Of a stretch of DNA of 64,000 nt, positions 17,315 to 26,183 are shown piece after piece. A program made the translations under genes and the position numbers. Each line of letters begins with the position of its first letter. Position 1 is the first letter of the stretch. Origin of the DNA: Psychrobacillus sp. OK032 (GTDB lineage Bacteria; Bacillota; Bacilli; Bacillales_A; Planococcaceae); contig NZ_FOGY01000007.1 of assembly GCF_900111345.1 (NCBI RefSeq), positions 124,001-188,000 on the forward strand. Reading direction: 5' to 3'. Under the pieces are notes generated by a model. That model was not told the origin of the DNA and searched no databases. It saw only the letters and a program-made list of their open reading frames with translations.

Positions 17315-18067
17315 ATGAAAATTGTTTCTATTCGAGATATTCATGTCGGAGAAGGTGTTCCGAAAATTATTGTGCCACTTATGGGAAAAAACGTAGAGCA
17401 GCTTCTATTGGAAGTAAACACAATCAAACAAGCAGCCCCTGATATTGTGGAATGGCGCGCCGATGCGCTAGAGGAAATCGATAATTTGGAAGTAGTAAAA
17501 GAGACTCTTTCCACCATTCGAGAAGCATTGTTCCCTACCCCACTCCTGTTCACATTCAGAAGTCATCGGGAAGGCGGAAATAAACGAATAGAAGATACCT
17601 ACTATAAGGAGCTTCTTGAAAATGTTATTCAAACAAAAGCTATTGATTTAATCGATGTAGAGTTATTTTCTTCGAACGTGATCGAAATCGTGGAAACAGC
17701 CAATGCTAATGGCATTTATGTAGTGATGTCCAATCATGATTTTGAAAAAACACCCGCAAAAGAAGAAATTGTCTGGCGACTACGAAGAATGCAAGAACTT
17801 GGTGCACATATTCCAAAAATTGCAGTGATGCCAAAGGTTCCAACGGATGTACTGACTTTACTAGATGCAACCTACACAATGAAATCTCTTTATGCGGATC
17901 GACCAATTATTACGATGTCTATGGCTTCAACTGGAGTTATTAGTCGAATAGCAGGACAAGTTTTTGGCTCTGACGCAACATTTGGTTCAGGAATGGAAGC
18001 ATCCGCTCCTGGTCAAATACCAGCTGAAGAGTTAAGAAAAATGATTGAAATTTTACATACAAATTAA
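17315..18067 (+). CDS. aroD: Type I 3-dehydroquinate dehydratase
   Basis: Catalyses dehydration of 3-dehydroquinate to 3-dehydroshikimate in the shikimate pathway. The 250-residue length is normal for the class I Schiff-base enzyme. Recognisable sites are EWRAD near residue 48, the catalytic His in VMSNHDFEKTP, the Schiff-base Lys in KIAVMPK, and the substrate loop SMASTGVISRIAGQVFGS with GSGMEASAPGQIP at the end. The start follows GTGGAG. The gene stands alone and ends in an array of 21-bp repeats and a terminator. Confidence 0.95.
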   Translation: MKIVSIRDIHVGEGVPKIIVPLMGKNVEQLLLEVNTIKQAAPDIVEWRADALEEIDNLEVVKETLSTIREALFPTPLLFTFRSHREGGNKRIEDTYYKELLENVIQTKAIDLIDVELFSSNVIEIVETANANGIYVVMSNHDFEKTPAKEEIVWRLRRMQELGAHIPKIAVMPKVPTDVLTLLDATYTMKSLYADRPIITMSMASTGVISRIAGQVFGSDATFGSGMEASAPGQIPAEELRKMIEILHTN

Positions 18068-18080
18068 TTGATAATATAAG

Positions 18081-18164
18081 AGATTGTCCAAACTTAGTGA
18101 AAGATTGTCCAGTCCGATTGATAGATTGTCCAACTTTCATAAAGGATTGTCCAGTTCAACAAAA
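18081..18164. repeat. 21-bp tandem array A, four units
   Basis: The word (A/G)GATTGTCCA starts at 18081, 18102, 18123 and 18144, exactly 21 bases apart. The other eleven bases of each unit vary. The array fills the space between the aroD stop and the terminator of a convergent gene pair. Two more arrays with other core words but the same period lie at 26028 and 38987. Confidence 0.9.
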
Positions 18165-18199
18165 ATACCAAGGAAAGCTCGATTTCCTTGGTATTTTTT
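18164..18199. terminator. Bidirectional terminator between aroD and a GNAT gene
   Basis: AATACCAAGGAAA pairs perfectly with TTTCCTTGGTATT across a six-base loop, with U-runs on both strands (TTTTTT on plus, ATTTTTG on minus). Confidence 0.9.
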
Positions 18200-18644
18200 A
18201 TAGCTGTTGGGCTAGTCGAATCATATCTACACAAACTATTTGGTTTTCTACAATCTCTTCATCATAATGTATCTTAAAAAAGTCCTTTTCCACACCAGTG
18301 ATTCTAAATCCACATTTTTGATACAAAGCGAGCTGACCTATGCTTGAATTGCCTGTCCCTACTTCGATTATTTTATATCCATATTGTTTTGCTTTTTGAA
18401 TTGCATCCAACACAAGTGCCTTACCGATTCCTTTCCCGTGAAAATGTTCTGCAACTGCAATATTCACAAGCTCTACTGTATCGGGTCTTGTCGGAAGTAG
18501 GATATACACGCCGACTGTTTCTTCATTAATCACAGCTATATAGCATTCACCGCGTGCTACATATTGCTTTACAAGTGATTCTGAAGGGTCTGCTAGGAGC
18601 AATAGATTCATTGGATACTCTTCTTTGATTAGCTTTGTTATCAA
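18198..18644 (-). CDS. GNAT-family N-acetyltransferase (YvbK-like)
   Basis: A 148-residue single-domain acetyltransferase with the acetyl-CoA loop EHFHGKGIGKALVLDAI and the end LALYQKCGFRITGVEKDFF. The ATG at 18659 lacks a ribosome-binding site; GGAGAGG precedes the TTG at 18644 by seven bases, so translation probably starts there (MITKLIKEEYP). It follows ogt immediately, with the Shine-Dalgarno sequence formed by the last codons of ogt, so it belongs to the adaA-ogt operon. Its role there is unknown. Confidence 0.8.
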   Translation of the reverse strand: MITKLIKEEYPMNLLLLADPSESLVKQYVARGECYIAVINEETVGVYILLPTRPDTVELVNIAVAEHFHGKGIGKALVLDAIQKAKQYGYKIIEVGTGNSSIGQLALYQKCGFRITGVEKDFFKIHYDEEIVENQIVCVDMIRLAQQL

Positions 18645-18645
18645 T

Positions 18646-19152
18646 CTATTCCTCTCCATTTTCTAATGTTAGTAGTTTTACTTTCATTTCCAATCCTCCA
18701 CGATAACCTGTTAACGCACCATTTTTTGCTACTACTCGGTGACATGGAATCGCAATAAGCACTGGATTCGCACCAATTGCAGCTCCAACTGCACGGACAG
18801 CTGTCGGATTATTAATGAGTTCTGCAATTTGTGAATAGGATTTCTTTTCACCGTAAGGAATTTCCGTAAGTGCATCCCATATAGCTAATTGGAAATCAGT
18901 TCCTTTTAAGTCGACCTGCATCGCGAATTCACGGCGAGTACCTTCTATATACTCTTTCAATTCATTCATGTAGGGAGTTAAGGATTTTTCACTCTCTATT
19001 AATTCATGTTTCGGAAAACGCTTCGTCAACCATGCTTCCATTTCTTCGTAAGGTTTACCTTGCGAACCTACGTAACTTAATCCGTTTTCTGTTGCAGCCA
19101 TGTAAAGTCTCCATTCGTTATGAATGAAAAGTGTCCAATATATTTTATTCAT
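18646..19152 (-). CDS. ogt: Methylated-DNA--protein-cysteine methyltransferase
   Basis: Removes O6-alkyl groups from guanine by stoichiometric transfer to its own cysteine. The 168-residue length is normal. The active site PCHRVVAKNGALTGYRGG has the acceptor Cys, and SYSQIAELINNPTAVRAVGAAIG is the recognition helix region. The order adaA then ogt/adaB, with an 8-base overlap, is the same as the B. subtilis adaptive-response operon, so it is the AdaB equivalent. Confidence 0.93.
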   Translation of the reverse strand: MNKIYWTLFIHNEWRLYMAATENGLSYVGSQGKPYEEMEAWLTKRFPKHELIESEKSLTPYMNELKEYIEGTRREFAMQVDLKGTDFQLAIWDALTEIPYGEKKSYSQIAELINNPTAVRAVGAAIGANPVLIAIPCHRVVAKNGALTGYRGGLEMKVKLLTLENGEE

Positions 19153-19696
19153 TTGAAATATTCTCCTTTTTTCTATATTGAATTGGTGTAATCCCAGTTA
19201 CCTTTTTAAACAATGTGATGAAGTAAGGTATATTCGACATCCCAATAGCAGCACCTATTTCCACAAGTGACTTATTTGTAGTGATCAAGTACTCTTTCGC
19301 TTTACTAATCCGAATTTTTTGCATATATTCTACAGGCGATATGCCTAATACTTTCTTAAACGTCCTCTGTAAATGATAGGGGCTTCCATGACATAAATCT
19401 GCAAGCGTATGTAGAGTTATTGACTCGTTATAATGATCATCGATATACTCTTTAATTTGAGTGACCCATTCCTCGTCCGGCAATCGTAATCCACCTGGTT
19501 TACATCGTTTACATGGTCGAAACCCTTCTTGCATCGCTTCTTTGGCTGCCGCATAGATTTGGACATTTTCTTTCTTCGGTGGGCGTGATTTACAAGAAGG
19601 CCTGCAAAATATTCCTGTCGATTTGACAGCATAAAAAAACAAATCATCATAATTTTTATCATTTTGAATAATTGCCTCCCATTGTTCATTGTTCAC
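19145..19696 (-). CDS. adaA: AdaA-type methylphosphotriester-DNA methyltransferase and transcription activator
   Basis: A 183-residue bifunctional regulator. The N-terminal Ada zinc domain has the four cysteines FCRPSCKSRPP and FRPCKRCKPGG; the first accepts a methyl group from DNA phosphotriesters and converts the protein to an activator. The C-terminal half is an AraC-type pair of helix-turn-helix motifs (LADLCHGSPYHLQRTFKKV and IGAAIGMSNIPYFITLFKK). GTG at 19696 follows GGAGGTG. It is divergent from alkA across 119 bp, a classic adaptive-response layout. I could not define the Ada operator with confidence. Confidence 0.93.
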   Translation of the reverse strand: MNNEQWEAIIQNDKNYDDLFFYAVKSTGIFCRPSCKSRPPKKENVQIYAAAKEAMQEGFRPCKRCKPGGLRLPDEEWVTQIKEYIDDHYNESITLHTLADLCHGSPYHLQRTFKKVLGISPVEYMQKIRISKAKEYLITTNKSLVEIGAAIGMSNIPYFITLFKKVTGITPIQYRKKENISNE

Positions 19697-19815
19697 AGTA
19701 CCACCTCCCCTTTAAGTATACTTTTATTTACTAAATAATTGCAGTAATAGAGACGTAATAGCAAGATAACGAAATTTTTTCAGTTTAATATAAAGGAACG
19801 AAGGAGTGTCGCAAT

Positions 19816-20730
19816 ATGGTATGGGAAGAAAAAGAGGAACAAATTTTATTAAAAACTACACCAGATTTTAGTTTTACACAGAATCTAAGCTATTTGTCTC
19901 GATCCACAAATGAATGCCTGTTTTATATTAACGACAATAAAGTAAGAAAAGCCATTACTGTAGATACATATTCTATCCTTGTTGAAGTTAAGGAGCATGA
20001 TCAACACACATTACTCATTGAGTTTTTAGGAAACACAAGACCTGAGAGGAAAGAAGTTCGCGAACAAGTTGTCGCATACATCTTCGACTGGTTCGACCTC
20101 AAAACAGAAATAAACCTGTTTTATAGGATAGCTGAAAAGGATCCACTGCTTAACCAAGCAATAGTACAATTTAAAGGATTACGTATTATGGGAATACCGG
20201 ATTTGTTTGAAGCGATGGCTTGGGGCATATTAGGTCAACAAATTAATTTGACATACGCATACACTTTGAAGAGACGTCTCGTCGAAAAGTTTGGACGTTC
20301 GATTACGTTTGAAGGTGAGCAGTACTGGAGGTTTCCAACAGCGAGGGATATTGCAAAACTTACCGTGGAAGATTTAGCAGAATTAAAGATGACTGTGAAA
20401 AAATGTGAGTACTTAATAGACGTAGCTAATCAAATAGATCAAGGATTACTAACGAAAGAAATGCTAATAGAAACAAATGATGTTAAAGAAGCAGAAAAAA
20501 TACTGACGAAAATTCGTGGAATCGGACCATGGACAGCTAACTATGTGTTAATGCGCTGTTTAAGATTTTCATCTGCATTTCCAATAGATGATGTAGGGCT
20601 GCATAATGCGATCAAGCATGTGACAAGTTCTGGGCAAAAACCTACGAAGGATGCGATACAACAACTAGCTTTACCTTGGATAGGCTGGGAAGCATACGCA
20701 ACGTTTTATTTGTGGCGATTTTTATATTGA
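19816..20730 (+). CDS. alkA: DNA-3-methyladenine glycosylase II (AlkA type)
   Basis: Excises alkylated purines in base-excision repair. The 304-residue protein has the AlkA layout: an N-terminal TBP-like lobe (residues 1-110), then an HhH-GPD domain with IRGIGPWTANYVLMRCLRF as helix-hairpin-helix and the catalytic Asp in FPIDDVGLHNAIK. GAAGGAG precedes the ATG. Divergent to adaA-ogt, it completes an alkylation-repair locus that in B. subtilis is induced by methylated AdaA. Confidence 0.92.
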   Translation: MVWEEKEEQILLKTTPDFSFTQNLSYLSRSTNECLFYINDNKVRKAITVDTYSILVEVKEHDQHTLLIEFLGNTRPERKEVREQVVAYIFDWFDLKTEINLFYRIAEKDPLLNQAIVQFKGLRIMGIPDLFEAMAWGILGQQINLTYAYTLKRRLVEKFGRSITFEGEQYWRFPTARDIAKLTVEDLAELKMTVKKCEYLIDVANQIDQGLLTKEMLIETNDVKEAEKILTKIRGIGPWTANYVLMRCLRFSSAFPIDDVGLHNAIKHVTSSGQKPTKDAIQQLALPWIGWEAYATFYLWRFLY

Positions 20731-20735
20731 AGTAG

Positions 20736-20778
20736 AACGCCCCTTTTGACGAAAAAAGTGGCGTTTATTTAATTTTGT
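20736..20778 (+). terminator. Probable terminator after alkA
   Basis: AACGCC pairs with GGCGTT around an 18-base loop, followed by TATTTAATTTT. The U-tract is interrupted, so strength is uncertain. Confidence 0.6.
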
Positions 20779-20809
20779 TACTCATATTAATTTGAAGATA
20801 AATTAATAT

Positions 20810-21718
20810 TTAAGGAATTAATACTTCTAAAATGTCGTCGGATACATAGGTTTTATTGTTTTTTAATACTGGGTTCTCTGTAAATTGTCGTAAACTTTGG
20901 TTATAGCTATACGCTTTAACACCGTTTGTAATAATTAGAGAACTATTGTCTAGTTTTAAGTATGTGCCATTGCCCTTTGAATAGGTTAGCACTACGTAGC
21001 CAAGATGCTCTCCTACTTTTTTCAGTGGAACCATTTTTGTTCCATTTTGCATGAAGTGGTCCTGCTCAATAATAGTTTGTATTTCTTTCATTTCTGGTGA
21101 AGGGTAGTTAATCGCTACAATTTTACTTGGTGGTGTTTGTGCTGGAATACTCATAGTTGTTATTGTATAAAATACAACTAGCTCTTTACCATTTAATTTT
21201 TCTATTTTAATTTTCTCGCCTTTTTCATTTACTAAAATAGTTTCTTCCCCAATATTAAGCTTTAGTTCTTTATCTAAACTAAGAAGGTCATCATCAAACT
21301 TAGATACTTTAACAGAACCTATTTTTTCTTTTTCATGCAAGATTACCAATTCTGGATAAATCTGTGCCGGGTAGATCATAATCATTGGCTTGTTTTTATC
21401 ATAGTATGCTTCTATGCGTTGCCCTTTTTGAAATGCTTCATTTTCTACAGCTTTTGTCGTTCCGCTATCGAAAAGAAGCGTTTCATCGTTCAGTTTGAAC
21501 ATAGTAATTTGCGGTTCTTTTTCTTCTGATTCCACTGTTAATGTCACGATGCCATCCTTCGTGTCAATTTCTTTAATTACTCCGGAAGACTTCATAAAAT
21601 TAGTTGTGTCTTTTTGTTCCGTCGTCGTTTCGTTCTCACTTTGTGCATTTGCAACAGGCTGATAGAAACCAAGACCAGCCACGAGCAATGCTACTGCAAC
21701 TATGCTTCTCTTTTTCAT
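20810..21718 (-). CDS. Secreted protein with copper-amine-oxidase-N-like stalk domain
   Basis: A 302-residue exported protein. A typical Sec signal peptide (MKKRSIVAVALLVAGLGF, cleavage near ANAQS) is followed by an OB-like beta region (residues 40-200). The C-terminal 75 residues resemble the copper amine oxidase N-terminal (stalk) domain: KMVPLKKVGEHLGYVV and NNKTYVSDDILEVL. That domain is a widespread wall-associated module in Bacillales. The ATG at 21718 follows AAGGAG at 8 nt; the longer frame lacks a site. Function is unknown. It is divergent from an ABC exporter. Confidence 0.75.
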   Translation of the reverse strand: MKKRSIVAVALLVAGLGFYQPVANAQSENETTTEQKDTTNFMKSSGVIKEIDTKDGIVTLTVESEEKEPQITMFKLNDETLLFDSGTTKAVENEAFQKGQRIEAYYDKNKPMIMIYPAQIYPELVILHEKEKIGSVKVSKFDDDLLSLDKELKLNIGEETILVNEKGEKIKIEKLNGKELVVFYTITTMSIPAQTPPSKIVAINYPSPEMKEIQTIIEQDHFMQNGTKMVPLKKVGEHLGYVVLTYSKGNGTYLKLDNSSLIITNGVKAYSYNQSLRQFTENPVLKNNKTYVSDDILEVLIP

Positions 21719-21853
21719 CGTATCGCTCCTTTTTCTTTCCATTCATTGGATTTGACGACCAACTAAGGAAAACGTTACATAAAAAAGTGAAACATTCTTT
21801 CAACTCATTACGTATATAGATATGGAGAAAGAATACTAGATAGGAGTATGTAT

Positions 21854-22753
21854 ATGACATTATCTATTAATCAAGTAACAAAGAGGTACCAGGACTTTGT
21901 AGCTGTAGACAATCTAACCTTTACGATTGAAAAAGGAGAAATTTTTGGGTTAATCGGGCAAAATGGTGCTGGTAAAACGACGACGTTTCGTATGATTTTA
22001 GACCTTCAAGAAACAACAGAAGGTACTATTATGTGGAACGGAACACCTATCAATTCGATTAATAGGGACCTTTTAGGATATTTACCAGAAGAACGAGGTA
22101 TTTTTCCTTCCATGACCGTGGAAGATCAGCTTTATTTCTTTGGTGAACTAAGAGGGAAGCATCGAAAAGAATTAAAAAAAGAAGTGGATTATTGGATTAA
22201 TCGCTTTGAACTTGAAGAAAAACGAAAAGCAAAAGCGGAAACTTTATCTAAAGGGAATCAACAAAAAGTGCAGCTAATAGCAAGCTTCATTCACCAACCG
22301 GAGTTCCTTATTTTAGATGAACCATTTAGTGGATTAGATCCAGTAAATATGGATCTATTGAAAAATGCTATTTTAGAATTAAAGAATAAAGGAACGACAA
22401 TCTTGTTCTCCAGTCACCAAATGGATAACGTAGAGGAACTTTGTGATCATTTATGCCTGTTAAAGCGGGGAGTTTCTTTATTTTCCGGTAGCTTATTAGA
22501 CTTGAAGAAACAATACGGGAAAACAAAATTGACAATTCGAACGGATGTCCAAAAAGATGTACTTGGAAAGTTGAGCGGTGTAAAAGATATACAAGTTGGA
22601 AAAGACCAGTATATTTTAACATTAGAAGATGAATCGTTTGCACAATCTATTTTTGATTTTGTATCGAACGGCAAATATATTGAGAAATTCAGTTTAGATT
22701 ATTTAACGTTAGATGAAATCTTCAAAGATAAGGTTGGTGGAACGAATGTCTAA
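21854..22753 (+). CDS. ABC-2 type exporter, ATP-binding protein (YhaQ/NatA-like)
   Basis: A 299-residue ABC ATPase with Walker A GQNGAGKTTT, the signature LSKGNQQKVQ, Walker B FLILDEPFSGLDP and the H-loop FSSHQMD. The C-terminal 80 residues are the regulatory extension seen in NatA/YhaQ-type ATPases. AGGAG lies 7 bases before the ATG at 21854. It overlaps the permease gene by 8 bases. B. subtilis NatAB exports Na+; YhaQP is less understood, so no substrate is claimed. Confidence 0.9.
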   Translation: MTLSINQVTKRYQDFVAVDNLTFTIEKGEIFGLIGQNGAGKTTTFRMILDLQETTEGTIMWNGTPINSINRDLLGYLPEERGIFPSMTVEDQLYFFGELRGKHRKELKKEVDYWINRFELEEKRKAKAETLSKGNQQKVQLIASFIHQPEFLILDEPFSGLDPVNMDLLKNAILELKNKGTTILFSSHQMDNVEELCDHLCLLKRGVSLFSGSLLDLKKQYGKTKLTIRTDVQKDVLGKLSGVKDIQVGKDQYILTLEDESFAQSIFDFVSNGKYIEKFSLDYLTLDEIFKDKVGGTNV

Positions 22754-23984
22754 ATTTTGGTTGCTTGTGAAGCAGTTGTATACACAAAAAGTAAAAGCTA
22801 AATCTTTTATCTTTGGAATCTTCCTTTATGTTGCTGTTATTAGCGGTGTAATGTTTTGGTCGGATATTAAAGAAGCTTTTTTCCAGGATGATGCTTTGCA
22901 AATCGCTGTTTTGAATGAAACGGATGCAGAAATTGAAAGTTTTTTTGAATCAACAAGTGATTTAGAGTTTTCGTTTCCAAAAGAAGAGGTAACAGAAGTA
23001 GAACAGCAAGTGATTGATGGTGATTATGCGGCAGCTGTATTCATTCGAGATCAAGACAATTCATTAGCGGCAGAAATTGCAACATTTGAACCACTCACTT
23101 TTAATGACCAATTAAGCATCTCTTCTACCTTGCAGTACGCAGGTAAAATATATGAAGTCCAACAATTGAATTTAACAGCGGAGCAAGCAGAAAAAATTCT
23201 TCAATCAGAAACGATTATTTCTGCAAAAAATTTAAATGTCGACTCAGTTTCAGGTAAAAGTGAGGACGAAAAAGCTGCTGGAATCGGAGCTTCTTTCTTA
23301 GTAGGATTCCTTATCTATTCGTTCGTGATGACATTTTTATCGATGATTACTACCGATGTTGCATCTGAAAAAGGTTCTCGTGTTTTAGAAGTGTTGCTTG
23401 CAAGTGTTAAGCCATCTACTCACTTCATGGCAAAGCTTACAGGAACATTTTTACTTGCTTTGACCCAAATTGGTGTACTTTTAGTTGTGCAAGGTTTGTT
23501 ATTTATGTTCATCGATGGTGGTTCGAAATGGGATATAGTTGTGGACATTGCAAACGAGCTATCCCTTAGTTACATCGGGTACGCCGTTTCATTTCTATTG
23601 TTAACGATTATTTTATACTTAATCTTGGGGGCACTTCTTGGTTCGCTTGTTTCCAAAGTGGAAGAGTCCAGTCAAGCAATGATGCCTGCGATGATGGTTG
23701 GGATTATCGGTTTTTACGTACTCATCTCAGGTATGGCTAGTCCAGATACAATGCTCATCAAAGTATTCTCGTACATTCCATTCACATCTGGAATGGTAAT
23801 GCCTCTTCGAATTGGGGCTACCGATATTGCCTCGTTCCAACCAATCGTATCAATGCTCGTGTTAATTGGAACCATTATACTAATGTTCCTACTGAGCCTA
23901 TCTTTCTATAAACGAAGCGTATTAACATATAGCTCCGGAGGTATTATCCAAAAAATCAAAACCGTACTCAAAGTAACCACTTAA
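22746..23984 (+). CDS. ABC-2 type exporter permease (YhaP/NatB-like)
   Basis: A 412-residue permease of the ABC2_membrane_3 type: an N-terminal membrane segment (residues 15-35), a long extracellular domain (about 40-180) and five or six further membrane segments. SEKGSRVLEVLLASVKPSTHFMAKL at about residue 218 is the conserved cytoplasmic coupling loop of this family. Translation starts at the ATG inside the 3' end of the ATPase gene. It forms the exporter with the preceding protein. Confidence 0.9.
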   Translation: MSKFWLLVKQLYTQKVKAKSFIFGIFLYVAVISGVMFWSDIKEAFFQDDALQIAVLNETDAEIESFFESTSDLEFSFPKEEVTEVEQQVIDGDYAAAVFIRDQDNSLAAEIATFEPLTFNDQLSISSTLQYAGKIYEVQQLNLTAEQAEKILQSETIISAKNLNVDSVSGKSEDEKAAGIGASFLVGFLIYSFVMTFLSMITTDVASEKGSRVLEVLLASVKPSTHFMAKLTGTFLLALTQIGVLLVVQGLLFMFIDGGSKWDIVVDIANELSLSYIGYAVSFLLLTIILYLILGALLGSLVSKVEESSQAMMPAMMVGIIGFYVLISGMASPDTMLIKVFSYIPFTSGMVMPLRIGATDIASFQPIVSMLVLIGTIILMFLLSLSFYKRSVLTYSSGGIIQKIKTVLKVTT

Positions 23985-24008
23985 TACATGACACAATTAT
24001 ATTTCTTG

Positions 24009-24048
24009 AAACCATCGTGAAAGTTATACTCTTACGATGGTTTTTTTA
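24009..24048 (+). terminator. Rho-independent terminator after the exporter operon
   Basis: AAACCATCGT pairs with ACGATGGTTT, followed by an unbroken run of T. Confidence 0.9.
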
Positions 24049-24137
24049 CGTTTATTGCAAATAGCTCTAATAATTCGCAGGCACAAATTTGGTAGTTTCT
24101 TGCATAAAATAGGTCATGAAAGAAAGGATGCGGATAT

Positions 24138-25982
24138 ATGTGCGGAATTACAGGTTGGATTCATTTTAGTAAGGACTTACGAAACGAGCAACCAATCATT
24201 GAAAAAATGACAGGGACGCTTAGTAAACGAGGTCCTGATGATCACAATATTTGGAGTACGGCTCATGCGTTGCTAGGACACCGACGATTAACAGTGGTCG
24301 ATCCTATCGGCGGAAAGCAACCAATGGTAAAGACTTTTCAATCAAACCATTATACACTTTCTTATAATGGTGAATTGTATAATACAGAAGACCTCCGGAA
24401 GGAATTATTAAAACGAGGCCACTCTTTTTCGGGGCATTCCGATACGGAAGTGCTATTAACCGCTTATATCGAATGGCAGGAAAAATGTTTAGATTATTTC
24501 AATGGTATTTTTGCTTTTGCCATTTGGGATGAGCAGGAACAAAAGGTCTTTATCGCAAGGGATCGCCTAGGGGTTAAACCACTTTTTTATACCGAAACAT
24601 CTGGTGGTTTTCTTTTCGGTTCCGAACTTAAAGCACTACTTGCACACCCAGAAGTATCTCCAACTATTAATCGAGAAGGGTTAGCAGAAATAATAGGGTT
24701 AGGTCCCTCTCGCACCCCTGGTTCTGGTGTTTATAAAGGAATTCATGAATTACGCCCTGCCCATGCACTAACCTTTAATCGAAATGGCATTCGCATTTGG
24801 CGATATTGGAATGTACAAAGCGCGGAACATACCGATTCGTTGGATGACACTGCGGAGAAAGTTCGATATTTAGTGACAGATGCTGTGGAGCGACAGCTCG
24901 TATCAGATGTCCCACTTTGCACATTCCTCTCTGGCGGTTTAGATTCTAGTATCATAACAGCGATTGCCTCAAGCACTTTTGCTCGTGAAGCTAAAGGAAA
25001 ACTCCACACATACTCCATTGATTATGAAAACAATCAGAAGCACTTTAAAGGAAACACCTTTCAACCCTCGGACGATCAGCCATGGATTCGAAAAGTATCC
25101 AGTAATTTGAATACAAATCACCATCATTCCGTTATTAGTCAAAAGGAATTAGCAGAATACTTAACGGAAGCTGTTCATGTTCGTGATCTTCCTGGAATGG
25201 CTGATATCGACTCCTCCTTACTTTGGTTTTGTCGGGAAATTAAACAAGACTTTACGGTAGGTTTATCTGGGGAATGTGCAGATGAAATTTTTGGCGGTTA
25301 TCCTTGGTTTCATCAAGTTGGAAATGCTGAAAAAGGATTCCCTTGGATTCGCTCTACAAATGAACGAAATATTTTGCTAAACGACAGCTGGCAGAAAAAA
25401 CTTGCGATTAATGATTATGTTCAACATGCTTACAATACAACAATTTCTGAAACACCGCGTTTAGATGGAGAACCTCTTATCGATGCCAAAAGACGCGAGT
25501 TATTCTATTTGAATATGACTTGGTTTATGACGACTTTATTGGAGCGAAAAGACCGTATGAGTATGGGTGCAAGTTTAGAAGTAAGGGTGCCTTTTGCAGA
25601 TCATCGATTAGTTGAGTACGCATGGAATATTCCGTGGGATTTCAAAATGGTTGGCAACCAAGAAAAAGGAATTTTAAGAAAAGCATTTCAAGGCAATCTT
25701 CCCTATGACGTGCTCTACAGAAAAAAAAGCCCCTATCCGAAGACACATAATCCTGTTTACAGTGAGCAAGTTCAACACATGTTAAAAGAGCAACTACAGG
25801 ATAAAAATTCAATCCTTCATGAGCTTTTCCATGCTAAGAGTCTTTCCGATTTAATTGAATCTAATGGGGATGCCTTTAAGGTTCCTTGGTTTGGTCAATT
25901 AATGTCTGGACCTCAACTATTAGCCTATTTAGCACAAATGCATATTTGGTTTAAAGATTACAACGTTCAACTTATGGATTAA
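24138..25982 (+). CDS. asnB: Asparagine synthetase, glutamine-hydrolysing (AsnO-size)
   Basis: Converts aspartate, glutamine and ATP to asparagine. The 614-residue protein begins MCGITGW, so Cys2 is the N-terminal nucleophile of the class II glutaminase (residues 1-210), with SYNGELYN, GHSDTEVLL and ARDRLGVKPLFY motifs. The synthetase domain follows with the PP-loop FLSGGLDSS, GLSGECADEIFGGYPWF and RKDRMSMGASLEVRVPF. Length is as in the Bacillus AsnO group, which is tied to sporulation, rather than the longer AsnH. AAAGGA precedes the start. It is followed by repeat array B and a terminator. Confidence 0.93.
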   Translation: MCGITGWIHFSKDLRNEQPIIEKMTGTLSKRGPDDHNIWSTAHALLGHRRLTVVDPIGGKQPMVKTFQSNHYTLSYNGELYNTEDLRKELLKRGHSFSGHSDTEVLLTAYIEWQEKCLDYFNGIFAFAIWDEQEQKVFIARDRLGVKPLFYTETSGGFLFGSELKALLAHPEVSPTINREGLAEIIGLGPSRTPGSGVYKGIHELRPAHALTFNRNGIRIWRYWNVQSAEHTDSLDDTAEKVRYLVTDAVERQLVSDVPLCTFLSGGLDSSIITAIASSTFAREAKGKLHTYSIDYENNQKHFKGNTFQPSDDQPWIRKVSSNLNTNHHHSVISQKELAEYLTEAVHVRDLPGMADIDSSLLWFCREIKQDFTVGLSGECADEIFGGYPWFHQVGNAEKGFPWIRSTNERNILLNDSWQKKLAINDYVQHAYNTTISETPRLDGEPLIDAKRRELFYLNMTWFMTTLLERKDRMSMGASLEVRVPFADHRLVEYAWNIPWDFKMVGNQEKGILRKAFQGNLPYDVLYRKKSPYPKTHNPVYSEQVQHMLKEQLQDKNSILHELFHAKSLSDLIESNGDAFKVPWFGQLMSGPQLLAYLAQMHIWFKDYNVQLMD

Positions 25983-26027
25983 AAAGAAAGAACGTCGAAC
26001 TTAGTTGTAAAATCTTCTCCTATTCTC

Positions 26028-26121
26028 GGTTTGTCGTGTTCGCGTGTGGGCATGTCGCTTTCGAGGTCTCGTTTGTCGCGTCCGCAGTGTGGTTTGTCGC
26101 TTTCACAGTGAATTATGTCTC
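26028..26121. repeat. 21-bp tandem array B, five units
   Basis: TGTC of the core word (T)TTGTCGC occurs at 26032, 26053, 26074, 26095 and 26116, exactly 21 bases apart. The array is richer in G and C than its surroundings. It lies between convergent asnB and the dapL-like gene. Confidence 0.88.
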
Positions 26122-26140
26122 GTTTAGGATTATTCTTCCA

Positions 26141-26180
26141 AAAATGAAGGAGCGCCATTGTATAAGGCCGCTCCATTTTT
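26141..26180. terminator. Bidirectional terminator between asnB and dapL
   Basis: GGAGCG and CGCTCC pair around a 14-base loop, extended by AAAAT/ATTTT across a small bulge. ATTTTTCATTT follows on plus and CATTTTTGG on minus. Confidence 0.75.
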
Positions 26181-26183
26181 CAT

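Noticed and set aside
19697-19815. Ada operator between adaA and alkA
   Set aside because: AATAGCAAG near 19770 is reminiscent of Ada boxes, but the match is too weak and single to call.
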